From Teredinibacter haidensis (GTDB taxonomy: Bacteria > Pseudomonadota > Gammaproteobacteria > Pseudomonadales > Cellvibrionaceae), in the NCBI RefSeq assembly GCF_014211975.1, contig NZ_CP060084.1:2615001-2679000 (forward strand): a stretch of DNA of 64,000 nt, read 5' to 3'. The translations under genes were made by a program, and so were the position numbers. Under the pieces are notes generated by a model. It worked only from the letters and a program-made list of their open reading frames with translations. It had not been told where the DNA came from and did not search any database. The stretch's first letter is position 1. Every line of letters starts with the position of its first letter. Of this stretch, positions 8,448 to 17,668 are shown one piece after another.

Positions 8448-9431
8448 ATGAAAGTCTTGTTTATTGGTGGTACCGGGAATATTAGTACGGCTTCAAGCTG
8501 TCTTGCCGTGGAAAAAGGCATAGAGCTCTGGCATATAAACCGCGGTAATTCCGGCAACCCTATCCGCGGTGTAAACACCCTTCAATGTGATGTAAACAAC
8601 CGTCAACAGCTAGAAGACGTATTGAGCGAGCACCATTGGGACTGTGTTGTGAACTGGATTGCATTCAGCCCGGACGATATAAAACGAGATATTGCTCTCT
8701 TTTCGGGTAAAACCAAGCAATATGTGTTTATCAGCTCCGCATCCTGCTACCAAACACCACCAGAATCACCCGTTATCAATGAAGCTACGCCGCTGAGTAA
8801 CCCCATGTGGCAATACTCCCGGGACAAAATTGCCTGTGAACAACTGTTGATGGATGCCTATAACCAAAACCATTTTCCGGCTACCATTGTGCGTCCCTCA
8901 CACACCTATTCCAAAGTCATTCCCATTGCCATCGGTGGATGGACTGAATATACCGCAATAGATCGCATTAAAAAGGGTAAACCGGTGGTCGTCCACGGGG
9001 ACGGGACATCGCTTTGGGTTCTCACCCACGCCGACGATTTTGCCATCGGTTTTGTCGGGCTATTAGGGAAAGTCGAAAGTTTGGGAGAAGCCTATAACAT
9101 CACTTCGGATGAAGTTCTTACCTGGAACCAAATCTATCAACGAATTGGCCTTGCACTGGGCATAGAACCGAAGCTGGTACACGTAACATCGGATAAAATC
9201 TGCCGCTACGACAGTGAATATATTGGCTCTTTATTGGGCGACAAATCCAGCAGTGTGATTTTCGACAACAGTAAAATCAAAAAACTGGTACCCGATTTTC
9301 TGTGTACAACCCTGTTTGCAGAGGGCATTAAAACAACACTAGACTGGTTTGAAGCCGACCCTGCTCACCGTATCATTGTCGAAGAGACCAACACGATGAT
9401 GGACAAATTGATCGCTGCAGAACTGGCATAG
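8448..9431 (+). CDS. NAD-dependent epimerase/dehydratase family protein (extended SDR)
   Basis: The 327-residue product begins with a beta strand and the glycine motif GGTGNIS (residues 8-14) of a Rossmann fold, then has NWIAFSPDD, a FISSASCYQTP segment, and YSRDKIACEQ resembling the YxxxK catalytic pair. This fits extended or atypical short-chain dehydrogenases acting on nucleotide sugars or related substrates. The substrate cannot be told from sequence. A strong GGGGGAG ribosome site precedes the ATG. It is a single gene; the neighbours on both sides give no pathway clue. Confidence 0.8.
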   Translation: MKVLFIGGTGNISTASSCLAVEKGIELWHINRGNSGNPIRGVNTLQCDVNNRQQLEDVLSEHHWDCVVNWIAFSPDDIKRDIALFSGKTKQYVFISSASCYQTPPESPVINEATPLSNPMWQYSRDKIACEQLLMDAYNQNHFPATIVRPSHTYSKVIPIAIGGWTEYTAIDRIKKGKPVVVHGDGTSLWVLTHADDFAIGFVGLLGKVESLGEAYNITSDEVLTWNQIYQRIGLALGIEPKLVHVTSDKICRYDSEYIGSLLGDKSSSVIFDNSKIKKLVPDFLCTTLFAEGIKTTLDWFEADPAHRIIVEETNTMMDKLIAAELA

Positions 9432-9541
9432 ATCCCATAATCGTCATCACGTGGCGTCCAGTACTTGATGCTGTGGCTCCCAGTGTTCTAAACTTCGATC
9501 AATTCATAAGTCAATTGAGGGCCGCTTCAGCGGCAAATGTG

Positions 9542-10015
9542 ATGGCATCATCATTTTTACATCAGTTTAAACTCGGGTTCCTGGTAGTAGGCTGTGCGGT
9601 CGTATTGGTTGCGGGCTTTCAGGCCGGCACGTCATATGCTGAAGACTATTATCGCTGGGTAGGTGAAGACGGCGTTGTTCACTACGGATCAACGCCACCG
9701 AAAGGCGTGGAGGCCATTAAAGTAAAAACTTACGGTGACCAGGGCACCCCCGCTGCAAGCACAGCAGAAGCGGAGGCTAAGGAAATTGAGGAAGAGGCTA
9801 ATCTGCCTCCAGAAGAGATCGAGCGCCGCCGCAAAGTCGCTGCCAAACAGCAAGAAATCTGCGATGAGGAGCAAAAGAGGCTGGAGGTACTCAATCGTAC
9901 CGGACGAATCCGTATGAAGCAGCCAGATGGTTCTTTACGCTATATGACACAGGACGAAATCCAAGCCGAGATTAGCACCTCCAAGCAGGTTATTAGCGAC
10001 ACTTGCAAACAGTAG
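9542..10015 (+). CDS. DUF4124-domain secreted or periplasmic protein
   Basis: The product has an N-terminal hydrophobic segment (residues about 10-30 from this start) that looks like a signal peptide ending near SYA, followed by the DUF4124 signature YYRWVGEDGVVHYGSTPP and a charged, Glu-rich helical tail with two or three Cys. The function of DUF4124 proteins is not established. The frame is open back to a GTG at 9473, but ATG 9542 places the hydrophobic segment near the N terminus; neither has a good ribosome site, so the start is uncertain. A second DUF4124 gene lies at 42603. A terminator follows directly. Confidence 0.75.
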   Translation: MASSFLHQFKLGFLVVGCAVVLVAGFQAGTSYAEDYYRWVGEDGVVHYGSTPPKGVEAIKVKTYGDQGTPAASTAEAEAKEIEEEANLPPEEIERRRKVAAKQQEICDEEQKRLEVLNRTGRIRMKQPDGSLRYMTQDEIQAEISTSKQVISDTCKQ

Positions 10016-10031
10016 AAAACCATTCAACCAC

Positions 10032-10057
10032 AAAAACCCGGAATCTCCGGGTTTTTT
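10032..10057. terminator. Bidirectional intrinsic terminator between DUF4124 gene and clpB
   Basis: CCCGGA and TCCGGG pair across ATC, flanked by an A run on one side and six T on the other. It serves the convergent genes on both strands. Confidence 0.9.
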
Positions 10058-10062
10058 ATTGC

Positions 10063-12693
10063 CTAACTAAAACTGAGCAAATCCCCATTTAACTCGGTTC
10101 TAATGATATCACCCGGCTGATACCTACCCGCCAGAACCTCCTGCGCCAGAGGGTTCTCTATCATTTGCTGAATAGCGCGTTTTAACGGGCGAGCACCATA
10201 AACAGGATCGAAACCCGCCTCGGATATACGATCCATCACAGCATCTGTAATCTCCAGCGTCAAATTCCTCTCCAGTAATCGCTTGCGTAAAATACTGAGC
10301 TGGATATCGGCAATACCACGAATCTGCTTTTTCGCCAACGGGTGGAAAACCACAACCTCATCAATACGGTTAATAAATTCAGGGCGGAAATGGCCGCTCA
10401 CCACCTCCATCACAGCCTCTTTCATTGCCTGATATTTATGCTCGTTCTGGCCCTCGTCCTCCTGCTCACTGCCATCAAAGTTAATACTGTCGAACGCTTT
10501 GTTCTCAGCAATTTCCTGAATGGAAGACGACCCCAGATTAGAGGTCATTACCACGACGGTATTGCGAAAATCCACTGTTCTTCCTTGCCCGTCAGTTAGC
10601 CGACCATCTTCCAAAACCTGCAAGAGAATATTGAACACATCCGGGTGCGCTTTTTCGACTTCATCCAGAAGCAAGAGCGCATAGGGCTTTCTGCGCACAG
10701 CTTCGGTTAAATACCCCCCTTCTTCGTAACCCACGTAGCCCGGAGGTGCGCCAATTAATCGCGCGACCGAATGTTTTTCCATAAACTCGGACATATCAAT
10801 ACGCACCATGGCATCCTGGCTATCGAATAGAAAATGGGCCAACGATTTGCACAATTCCGTTTTACCCACACCCGTTGGGCCGAGAAAAAGAAACGAACCG
10901 TTGGGACGATTAGGATCGGACAAACCCGCTCGTGAGCGTCTAACCGCATTGGCCACGGCTGTCACCGCCTCGTCCTGACCAATCACATATTGGTGCAGCG
11001 CTGCTTCCATGCGCAATAGTTTATCGCGCTCCCCTTCCAGCATTTTGGATACTGGAATGCCCGTCCATTTGGATACAACCTCGGCAATTTCCTCATCGGT
11101 CACCTTGTTGCGCAGTAGTTTCATTTCGTGCATCTCAGCCTGGCCTGCCATATCCAGCTGTTTTTCTAACTCGGGGATAATGCCGTACTGCAATTCGGAC
11201 ATGCGTGCCAGGTCACTCGCCCTGCGCGCCGCATCCAAATCCAGACGCGCCTGCTCCAGGTTACTTTTAATCTCCTGTGATCCCTGCAATGCGACTTTTT
11301 CGGCCCGCCAAATTTCATCGAGATCTGCATAGGCTCGATCCACTTTATCTATCTGCTCATCGATGATTTTAAGACGTGCCCTTGCTGCTTCATCTTCATC
11401 CTTTTTCACCGCTTCACGCTCAATCTTTAACTGAATCAGACGGCGCTCTAACCTGTCCATTTGCTCAGGTTTGGAATCAATTTCCATGCGAATGCGGCTG
11501 CCGGCTTCATCGATTAAATCAATCGCCTTATCGGGTAACTGCCTGTCGGTAATATAGCGCTGAGATAATTTTGCCGCGGCAATAATGGCAGAGTCAGAAA
11601 TATCCACCCCGTGGTGTAACTCGTAGCGTTCTTTCAACCCTCTTAAAATCGCAATCGTATCTTCTTCATTAGGCTCTTCGACCAACACTTTTTGGAAGCG
11701 ACGTTCCAGCGCGGCGTCTTTTTCAATGTACTGGCGATACTCATCCAGCGTAGTAGCACCAACACAGTGGAGCTCACCGCGAGCCAGGGCGGGTTTTAAC
11801 ATATTGCCAGCATCTAACGCACCCTCGGCTTTCCCTGCTCCTACCATCGTATGGAGTTCATCAATAAACAAAATAATACGGCCTTCCTGCTTACCCAGCT
11901 CGTTGAGTAAAGCCTTCAAGCGCTCTTCGAATTCTCCGCGAAATTTCGCTCCGGCAAGCAGTGAACCTAAATCGAGAGAAAGTAGCCTTCTGTTTTTTAA
12001 GCCCTCCGGTACCTCGCCATTCACAATTCGCTGAGCCAAACCCTCTACGATTGCCGTTTTTCCTACGCCAGGTTCACCGATCAAAACTGGATTATTTTTC
12101 GTGCGACGCTGCAACACCTGGATGGTTCTGCGAATTTCGTCATCGCGACCGATCACCGGATCTAACTTCCCGGCCTCGGCACGTGCGGTTAAATCGATAG
12201 TGTAGCGTTCCAACGCCTGACGGTTACCTTCTGCTTCGGGATCGTCAACGGTTTCGCCGCCACGCACTTTGTCCACGGCGGCCTGCAGTCGCTCGACAGA
12301 ACCAAACTGTTGCAACAATTTCCCCAATGAGGAGCTGCTATCATTCATAGCGGATAACAACAGGCTTTCACTGGAAATAAATTTATCGCCAACCTGCTGA
12401 GCGTGTTTATCCGCCAGATTCAATAAACGCCCTAGATCCTGAGACATCGAAACGTCGCCAGTAGGATTCTGAATTTTCGGCAGATTCTCCATCGATTTAG
12501 TAAGCTCATTGCGTAACCCTGCCACATCGAAACCGGCCGACGCTAATAGTGGGCGTACGGCGCCACCCTGTTGGTCGAGCATCGCCTGAAGCAGGTGTAC
12601 CGGATCGATCTGATTGTGGTCGCGCCCCACAGCCAGGGACTGAGCATCGGAAAGCGCCAATTGCAGTTGATTGGTTAAACGGTCAATACGCAT
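10063..12693 (-). CDS. clpB: ATP-dependent disaggregase ClpB
   Basis: ClpB is a hexameric AAA+ chaperone that works with DnaK to pull proteins out of aggregates after heat stress. The 876-residue product starts MRIDRLTNQLQLALSDAQSL like E. coli ClpB. Order: N-domain, AAA-1 with Walker A GEPGVGKT, a coiled-coil middle domain of about 120 residues, AAA-2 with Walker A GPTGVGKT, and the C-terminal domain (YGARPLKRAIQ). Compared with E. coli there is an acidic insert of roughly 20 residues after the NLGS motif of AAA-2. The open frame extends 21 codons upstream, but ATG 12693 matches the family start. A sigma-32 type promoter lies about 90 bases upstream. Confidence 0.98.
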   Translation of the reverse strand: MRIDRLTNQLQLALSDAQSLAVGRDHNQIDPVHLLQAMLDQQGGAVRPLLASAGFDVAGLRNELTKSMENLPKIQNPTGDVSMSQDLGRLLNLADKHAQQVGDKFISSESLLLSAMNDSSSSLGKLLQQFGSVERLQAAVDKVRGGETVDDPEAEGNRQALERYTIDLTARAEAGKLDPVIGRDDEIRRTIQVLQRRTKNNPVLIGEPGVGKTAIVEGLAQRIVNGEVPEGLKNRRLLSLDLGSLLAGAKFRGEFEERLKALLNELGKQEGRIILFIDELHTMVGAGKAEGALDAGNMLKPALARGELHCVGATTLDEYRQYIEKDAALERRFQKVLVEEPNEEDTIAILRGLKERYELHHGVDISDSAIIAAAKLSQRYITDRQLPDKAIDLIDEAGSRIRMEIDSKPEQMDRLERRLIQLKIEREAVKKDEDEAARARLKIIDEQIDKVDRAYADLDEIWRAEKVALQGSQEIKSNLEQARLDLDAARRASDLARMSELQYGIIPELEKQLDMAGQAEMHEMKLLRNKVTDEEIAEVVSKWTGIPVSKMLEGERDKLLRMEAALHQYVIGQDEAVTAVANAVRRSRAGLSDPNRPNGSFLFLGPTGVGKTELCKSLAHFLFDSQDAMVRIDMSEFMEKHSVARLIGAPPGYVGYEEGGYLTEAVRRKPYALLLLDEVEKAHPDVFNILLQVLEDGRLTDGQGRTVDFRNTVVVMTSNLGSSSIQEIAENKAFDSINFDGSEQEDEGQNEHKYQAMKEAVMEVVSGHFRPEFINRIDEVVVFHPLAKKQIRGIADIQLSILRKRLLERNLTLEITDAVMDRISEAGFDPVYGARPLKRAIQQMIENPLAQEVLAGRYQPGDIIRTELNGDLLSFS

Positions 12694-12714
12694 AATCAAT
12701 ATCTCATAGGTTAT

Positions 12715-12741
12715 CCACGTTGGCGGCATTCGCCACCGTGG
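12715..12741 (-). promoter_or_regulatory. Hairpin in the clpB 5' leader
   Basis: CCACG (12715-12719) pairs with CGTGG (12737-12741), and inside it GGCG (12722-12725) pairs with CGCC (12731-12734), separated by 2-nt internal loops. It lies between the predicted transcription start and the ribosome site and could influence mRNA stability or temperature-dependent translation. That role is inference. Confidence 0.45.
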
Positions 12742-12779
12742 AAAATTTGCCAGCAACCAAATGCCTGGGGTTCCATTGA

Positions 12780-12807
12780 AAATGGGGGCTTACCCGGCAA
12801 ACTCAAG
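12780..12807 (-). promoter_or_regulatory. Sigma-32 (heat-shock) promoter of clpB
   Basis: On the minus strand CTTGAG (12807-12802) and CCCCATTT (12787-12780) are separated by 14 bases, close to the known RpoH consensus of CTTGAA and CCCCATNT. Its placement before clpB, a classic RpoH target, makes the call strong. The rest of the gap to the plus-strand gene at 13032 holds no gene that I can see. Confidence 0.85.
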
Positions 12808-13031
12808 CCGCGAATGCAGAACGGTTAACTCCTGGCTAGCAAAGCATAAATATCATGGATAGCTAGCAGCCGAGCCATCTATCAGTTCTCGTCCGCGTTC
12901 AACCGCAACAGCGTTAGAATAAAACCTTCACCGCACACACGAAGTAGCGCTTATTGCGAAGGAACTCGCCCCTTTCCGTATTAGTTCGTTTGCACCCTCG
13001 CTGCTTTATCCCGTAGCGGTAAGGAGAATTT

Positions 13032-15719
13032 GTGCACGACACACTTGAGCACTACCTGTCCCCTCTTTTTGAAGCATCCTCCATTGCCGTTTTTGGCGTA
13101 AGTAAACGGGAAAATGCCATTGCTACAGTGGTATTCAATAATCTACTGGCTAACAATTTTGATGGCCCAGTAATCCCTATAAACCCTAAATACAACAATA
13201 TTGCGGGCAACCCGTGTTTCAGCCACTTAGCGGAAACCAACACACCGATCCAGTTGGCCATAGTTGCTACGCCCGCCGAAACGGTTCCTGGGATTTTGGA
13301 ACAATGCGGTGAACACGGCGTAAAAGCGGCGATCGTGTTATCGGCTGGTTTCAGCGAATCGGGGCAACGTGGGCGTGAACTGGAGCACTCCATTGGCGAT
13401 ATCGCCAAACGCTACGACATGCGTTTTATCGGCCCCAACTGTCTTGGCGTTATTCGACCAGCCCACAAATTTAATGCCACCTTTGCCGGCGGCTGCGTTG
13501 CAAAGGGAAACATTGCATTGATCTCCCAATCTGGCGCTATTTGCACCGCAATTCTTGATTGGGCGGAAAACCAGGATATCGGTTTTTCGGTTGTTGTCTC
13601 CATGGGCATCTCGCTGGATATCGATTTTGGCGAAATTCTCGACTATTTAATTGCCGACCCTAAAACCCACAGTATTTTGATGTACGTTGAAGGCATACGC
13701 GAAGCGCGCGCTTTTATGAGCGGCTTACGCGCAGCGGCAAGAGTTAAACCAGTGATCGTCGTTAAGGCGGGGAGACATCAATCCAGTGTCATTGCAGCAC
13801 AATCTCATACGGGCGCTTTAATTGGCAGCGACGATGTATTCGATGCCGCTCTACGGCGAGCAGGTGTTGTGCGTGGCATGCATATTGGCGACCTGTTTGC
13901 TGCGGCGACAGTGCTATCACGCGGTTTACGCATTAAGGGGGACAAACTGGCACTGATCACCAATGGTGGCGGACCGGCAGCGATGGCCTGCGACAAAGCC
14001 AGTGATTTAAATATTCCCCTGGCTGAACTCAGCCCAACAACAATTGCCACGCTGAATGCGGCCCTGCCACCCATGTGGTCTCATGGCAACCCTGTTGATA
14101 TTCTCGGTGATGCCGATGCCGACCGTTATGAGACAACAACAAGAACGGTGCTGGAAGACCCGGAGATTAGCGGTGTAATCGTGATATTGACTCCTCAAGC
14201 GATAACCGACCCAGAGAATGTCGCCCAACGGATGGCCACCATTAGTCATTCTCAAAAAAAACCGATGCTCGCCTGCTGGATGGGAGAACGACAAGTACAG
14301 ACCGGCCGCGCCATTCTCAATGACGCAGCAATCCCCTCCTTCCGGCTACCCGAGACAGCCGTTCAGGGGTTCTCATATCTCACCGATTTTTACCGCAATC
14401 AAAAATTATTGTTGCAAGCACCAGGATCCTTATTTCACGATCAAAAACCCGATTTAGACGGTGCTCGATTTATTATCGCCAGCGTTCTCGCCGACAAGCG
14501 CTCGATACTGACGGAAACCGAATCGAAAGCCATTTTGGCTGCCTTCCATATTCCTATTGCGCCAGCAGTGATCGCCGCCACCCCGATAGATGCGGTGGTT
14601 GCTGCTGAGAATATTGGCTTCCCGGTGGCCATGAAGATTCACTCCAAAGAGATCAGCCACAAATCGGATTTTGGAGGCGTTCGTCTCAATATCACCAGTG
14701 CCGCTGCCGTTCATGCTATTTTCGAGGAACTCACCACCACCACACGGCAACAATTGCCGCAAGCGAGTATCGAAGGCGTCGTTGTAGAACCCATGGCCCG
14801 CGCTCAAAACGGCCGAGAGTTGCTTGTAGGCATTTACCGAGACCCCGTTTTTGGGCCAGTCATCACCTTTGGCAGCGGTGGAGCTACGGTCGAAATTCTA
14901 GCGGATCGAGCCGTATCGCTACCCCCTCTAAACCGGCTCCTCGCTCAGGATCTTATCTCTCGTACGCGCGCCGCACAGTTATTAAAGGCTTTCCGCAATA
15001 TGCCGGCAGTACAAATTCAAGCGGTTGAAAATACCTTGCTCAGAGTCTCTGAAATTGCCTGCGAGCTGCCAGAAATAACAGAGCTGGATATTAACCCGCT
15101 AATCGCCGACCCCGAGGGCGTTATCGCCGTTGACGCGCGTATTGTGGTGCAGCGCTACCAATCCTCTGGCGTAAGTTATTCCCACATGGCAATCCATCCT
15201 TACCCCAGCCATTTAATCCACAAAGTATTACTGGCGGGTACCCAGCCGTGTGTTATCCGCCCCATTCGTCCCGAGGACTCGGAGCTGGAAAGGTTATTTG
15301 TTGAGGGCTTATCCGAAAACGCCAAACATTACCGGTTTATGAATAATTTCCGCAAACTACCCCCCGAAATGCTGGCAAGGTTTACCCAGATTGATTATGA
15401 CCGTGAAATGGCATTAATTGCGGTGCTAACCCTCAATGGCGAAGACATTGAAATAGGCGTGGCGCGCTACATTATTAATATCGATGCCGACAGCTGTGAA
15501 TTCGCAATCACCGTAACGGACGCCTGGCAGGGTAAAGGTGTCGCTCAAATTCTAATGGGTGCGTTGATGGAGTGCGCTCGCGCCCGAGGCCTGCAGCGTA
15601 TGTATGGTGAAGTTCTTGCCGACAACCACAAAATGCTGCGACTCGCCCGCAAACTCGGATTTAGGGTAAAACGAAAACCAGACGACACCACCTTAGTTCA
15701 GGCGAAAATCGACTTATAA
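13032..15719 (+). CDS. patZ: PatZ-like protein: acyl-CoA synthetase (NDP-forming) domains fused to GNAT acetyltransferase
   Basis: The 895-residue product has the domain order of protein lysine acetyltransferase Pat/YfiQ: CoA-binding domain (SIAVFGVSKREN), succinyl-CoA ligase-like domain (GPNCLGVIRP, ISQSGAICTAILDWA), ATP-grasp domain (FPVAMKIHSKEISHKSDFGG, FGPVITFGSGG) and a C-terminal GNAT domain from about residue 735 (IRPIRPEDSELE, TQIDYDREMALIAV, DAWQGKGVAQILMG). Pat enzymes acetylate lysines on metabolic enzymes such as acetyl-CoA synthetase. The start is GTG with AAGGAG six bases upstream. It is a single gene, ending one base before the convergent pgeF. Which protein targets it has here is unknown. 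Confidence 0.88.
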   Translation: MHDTLEHYLSPLFEASSIAVFGVSKRENAIATVVFNNLLANNFDGPVIPINPKYNNIAGNPCFSHLAETNTPIQLAIVATPAETVPGILEQCGEHGVKAAIVLSAGFSESGQRGRELEHSIGDIAKRYDMRFIGPNCLGVIRPAHKFNATFAGGCVAKGNIALISQSGAICTAILDWAENQDIGFSVVVSMGISLDIDFGEILDYLIADPKTHSILMYVEGIREARAFMSGLRAAARVKPVIVVKAGRHQSSVIAAQSHTGALIGSDDVFDAALRRAGVVRGMHIGDLFAAATVLSRGLRIKGDKLALITNGGGPAAMACDKASDLNIPLAELSPTTIATLNAALPPMWSHGNPVDILGDADADRYETTTRTVLEDPEISGVIVILTPQAITDPENVAQRMATISHSQKKPMLACWMGERQVQTGRAILNDAAIPSFRLPETAVQGFSYLTDFYRNQKLLLQAPGSLFHDQKPDLDGARFIIASVLADKRSILTETESKAILAAFHIPIAPAVIAATPIDAVVAAENIGFPVAMKIHSKEISHKSDFGGVRLNITSAAAVHAIFEELTTTTRQQLPQASIEGVVVEPMARAQNGRELLVGIYRDPVFGPVITFGSGGATVEILADRAVSLPPLNRLLAQDLISRTRAAQLLKAFRNMPAVQIQAVENTLLRVSEIACELPEITELDINPLIADPEGVIAVDARIVVQRYQSSGVSYSHMAIHPYPSHLIHKVLLAGTQPCVIRPIRPEDSELERLFVEGLSENAKHYRFMNNFRKLPPEMLARFTQIDYDREMALIAVLTLNGEDIEIGVARYIINIDADSCEFAITVTDAWQGKGVAQILMGALMECARARGLQRMYGEVLADNHKMLRLARKLGFRVKRKPDDTTLVQAKIDL

Positions 15720-15720
15720 G

Positions 15721-16500
15721 CTAATCCAGCCAGATCAAACTCGCCATTCGTCCGGTTTCACCCTCGCGCCGATAGGAATAGAACTGCCCCTCTTCGGAGT
15801 ATGTACAGCGGTCTCCGCCAAAGATTTGCTCGACGCCGAGCGCCCGCAGCTCTAACCGCGCCAACTCGTAGATATTTGCCAAGTACTTGGCCTGCCCTTG
15901 GTGAGACGGCTGCCTCGTGAATGCTGCTTGCGCTGAAAAATCGAAATGCCGCGCTGCTGCTGCCCTCTCAAACGCGACCAACACGTCCTCGCCAACTTCA
16001 AAATATTGGGCCGAGATCGCAGGCCCAAGAAACACTCTTAACGCCGCAGGAGCATTGGTGAATTTAGCTATTGCACTAGCGACAATACCCCCTGCAAGGC
16101 CACGCCAGCCAGCGTGTACGGCTGCCACTTCGGCACCATCCTCCGAGCAAATTAGTAGGGGTAAGCAATCCGCTGTCATAACCACGCAGACTCGATTTGG
16201 CTTTCGGGTATAGGCGCCGTCTGCGCTGATGGTGGTATTCGGCACCGCCTGAACACTACCAATATCAACCACTTCCACGCTGTGCACCTGCTTCAACCAA
16301 TGGGGATCGGCAGGCAACATCCGTGCTAAATGCTCTCGATTGCTGCGGACGGCATTTGCATCATCGCCCACATGATCGCCAAAGTTGTTACTGCTATATG
16401 CCCCGCTACTGAAACCGCCTAGCCGAGTGGTTATCAAGCTATGCACACCATTAGGCGTAGGCCAGTCGGGAACAAAGAAGGAATCGGAGCCGACGTCCAT
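15721..16500 (-). CDS. pgeF: Purine nucleoside phosphorylase/peptidoglycan editing factor (YfiH, multicopper-like laccase fold)
   Basis: The 259-residue product carries the conserved Zn/active-site segments of the YfiH/DUF152 family: LKQVHSVEV, CVVMTADCLPLLIC, AAVHAGWRGL and GGDRCTY, ending SYRREGETGRMASLIWLD. Members are variously described as peptidoglycan editing factors and purine nucleoside phosphorylases. The open frame extends upstream to 16563, but ATG 16500 overlaps the rluD stop as TGATG and fits the family start (MDVGSDSFFVPDWP), so the two are translationally coupled. This rluD-yfiH pairing, often followed by clpB nearby, is conserved in gammaproteobacteria. Confidence 0.95.
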   Translation of the reverse strand: MDVGSDSFFVPDWPTPNGVHSLITTRLGGFSSGAYSSNNFGDHVGDDANAVRSNREHLARMLPADPHWLKQVHSVEVVDIGSVQAVPNTTISADGAYTRKPNRVCVVMTADCLPLLICSEDGAEVAAVHAGWRGLAGGIVASAIAKFTNAPAALRVFLGPAISAQYFEVGEDVLVAFERAAAARHFDFSAQAAFTRQPSHQGQAKYLANIYELARLELRALGVEQIFGGDRCTYSEEGQFYSYRREGETGRMASLIWLD

Positions 16501-17504
16501 CACACACCCTGCTCCAAGAGGTCGATCAGGGCCAACATATCGTCTGGAGCTGAGGCCCTCCACTCACAATGCTCGTTGGACGTAGGATGTGTCAGCCCCA
16601 ATCTGGCGGCGTGTAATGCCTGGCGGGGGAAATCAGCCAACAATTGTAGCTCCGGTCTCGCGCGCAGAAGCTTAGCCGGCATTTTACGGCCGTATGTAGG
16701 GTCGCCAACCAACGGAAACCCCAGGTGCGCCATATGAACACGAATCTGATGTGTTCTGCCCGTTTCCAGCTTTAACTCCACCAGCGTAAAGTCATCGAAT
16801 TTTTTAACCGGCTTATAGTGTGTAATGGCCTCTTTACCACCACTGTTAACGACAGCCATTTTAGTGCGCTGGCTGGGGTGGCGGCCGATGGGCGCATCAA
16901 CTGAGCCCGGTGAACGAAGATTACCCTGAACCAAGGCCTGGTACTGGCGTTTTACTGTTCTTGCCTGAAGTTGCTCAACGAGCCGCAATTGCGCAACGGA
17001 CGTTTTCGCCACCACCATAAGACCGGAAGTGTCCTTATCCAGGCGGTGAACAATCCCAGCCCTCGGTATCTTGGCTTGTTCTGCACAGTGGTAAAGTAAA
17101 CCATTTAGCAGTGTCCCCGTGTAGTTGCCTGCGGCCGGATGAACCACCAGTCCAGCCGGCTTATTCACGACCCATAAGGTTTCATCCTCATAGATAGTGG
17201 GTACCGCTATATTCTCGGGCAACCACTCCCCCTGCACTACCTCTCTGACCTCCAGGTGCAAGCTTTCCCCCCCGACCAGACGCGTCTTCGGCTTAACGAG
17301 CTGGTCATCCAGCGTCAGTGCGCCATCCTTTATCCACTGCTGCAAACGAGAGCGTGAATATTGTGGGAACATTTCGGAGGCAAACTGATCCAATCGACTG
17401 CCAGCTTTGTTAAAGGGAACGGAAACCTGATGCTGATGCGGTTCGCGGCCATCTGTTTTGGACGGATTGTCTTCTCCTTCGGAGAATAAAGTTTCGGCGG
17501 GCAT
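16500..17504 (-). CDS. rluD: 23S rRNA pseudouridine(1911/1915/1917) synthase RluD
   Basis: RluD makes the pseudouridines of 23S rRNA helix 69, needed for normal ribosome assembly. The 334-residue product has an S4 domain (GSRLDQFASEMFPQYSRSRL) at about residues 33-95 and the RluA-type catalytic domain with HRLDKDTSGLMVVAK, whose Asp is the nucleophile, plus LETGRTHQIRVHMAHLGFPLVGDP. There is an N-terminal extension of about 25 polar residues before the S4 domain. It is divergent from bamD, a conserved arrangement, and is coupled to pgeF. Confidence 0.96.
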   Translation of the reverse strand: MPAETLFSEGEDNPSKTDGREPHQHQVSVPFNKAGSRLDQFASEMFPQYSRSRLQQWIKDGALTLDDQLVKPKTRLVGGESLHLEVREVVQGEWLPENIAVPTIYEDETLWVVNKPAGLVVHPAAGNYTGTLLNGLLYHCAEQAKIPRAGIVHRLDKDTSGLMVVAKTSVAQLRLVEQLQARTVKRQYQALVQGNLRSPGSVDAPIGRHPSQRTKMAVVNSGGKEAITHYKPVKKFDDFTLVELKLETGRTHQIRVHMAHLGFPLVGDPTYGRKMPAKLLRARPELQLLADFPRQALHAARLGLTHPTSNEHCEWRASAPDDMLALIDLLEQGV

Positions 17505-17668
17505 TTGTATTTAAACCTTGTGCTGGATTACACTGTCGCCCCTCTCTGCGGATAGGGCGGGATAAACCGAGAAACCAGCGTATACCACGGCAGACCTGGT
17601 GTATGTTGCAGCCATAATTAAAAAAATAGGGTGCGAACGCTCCCTAGACCACGAAGTCAATATTTGAA

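Noticed and set aside
8216..8578. 120-codon minus-strand frame overlapping the SDR gene start
   Set aside because: It overlaps a well-supported gene and its strong ribosome site, and the product resembles nothing known to me; a decayed gene cannot be excluded for the part before 8448.
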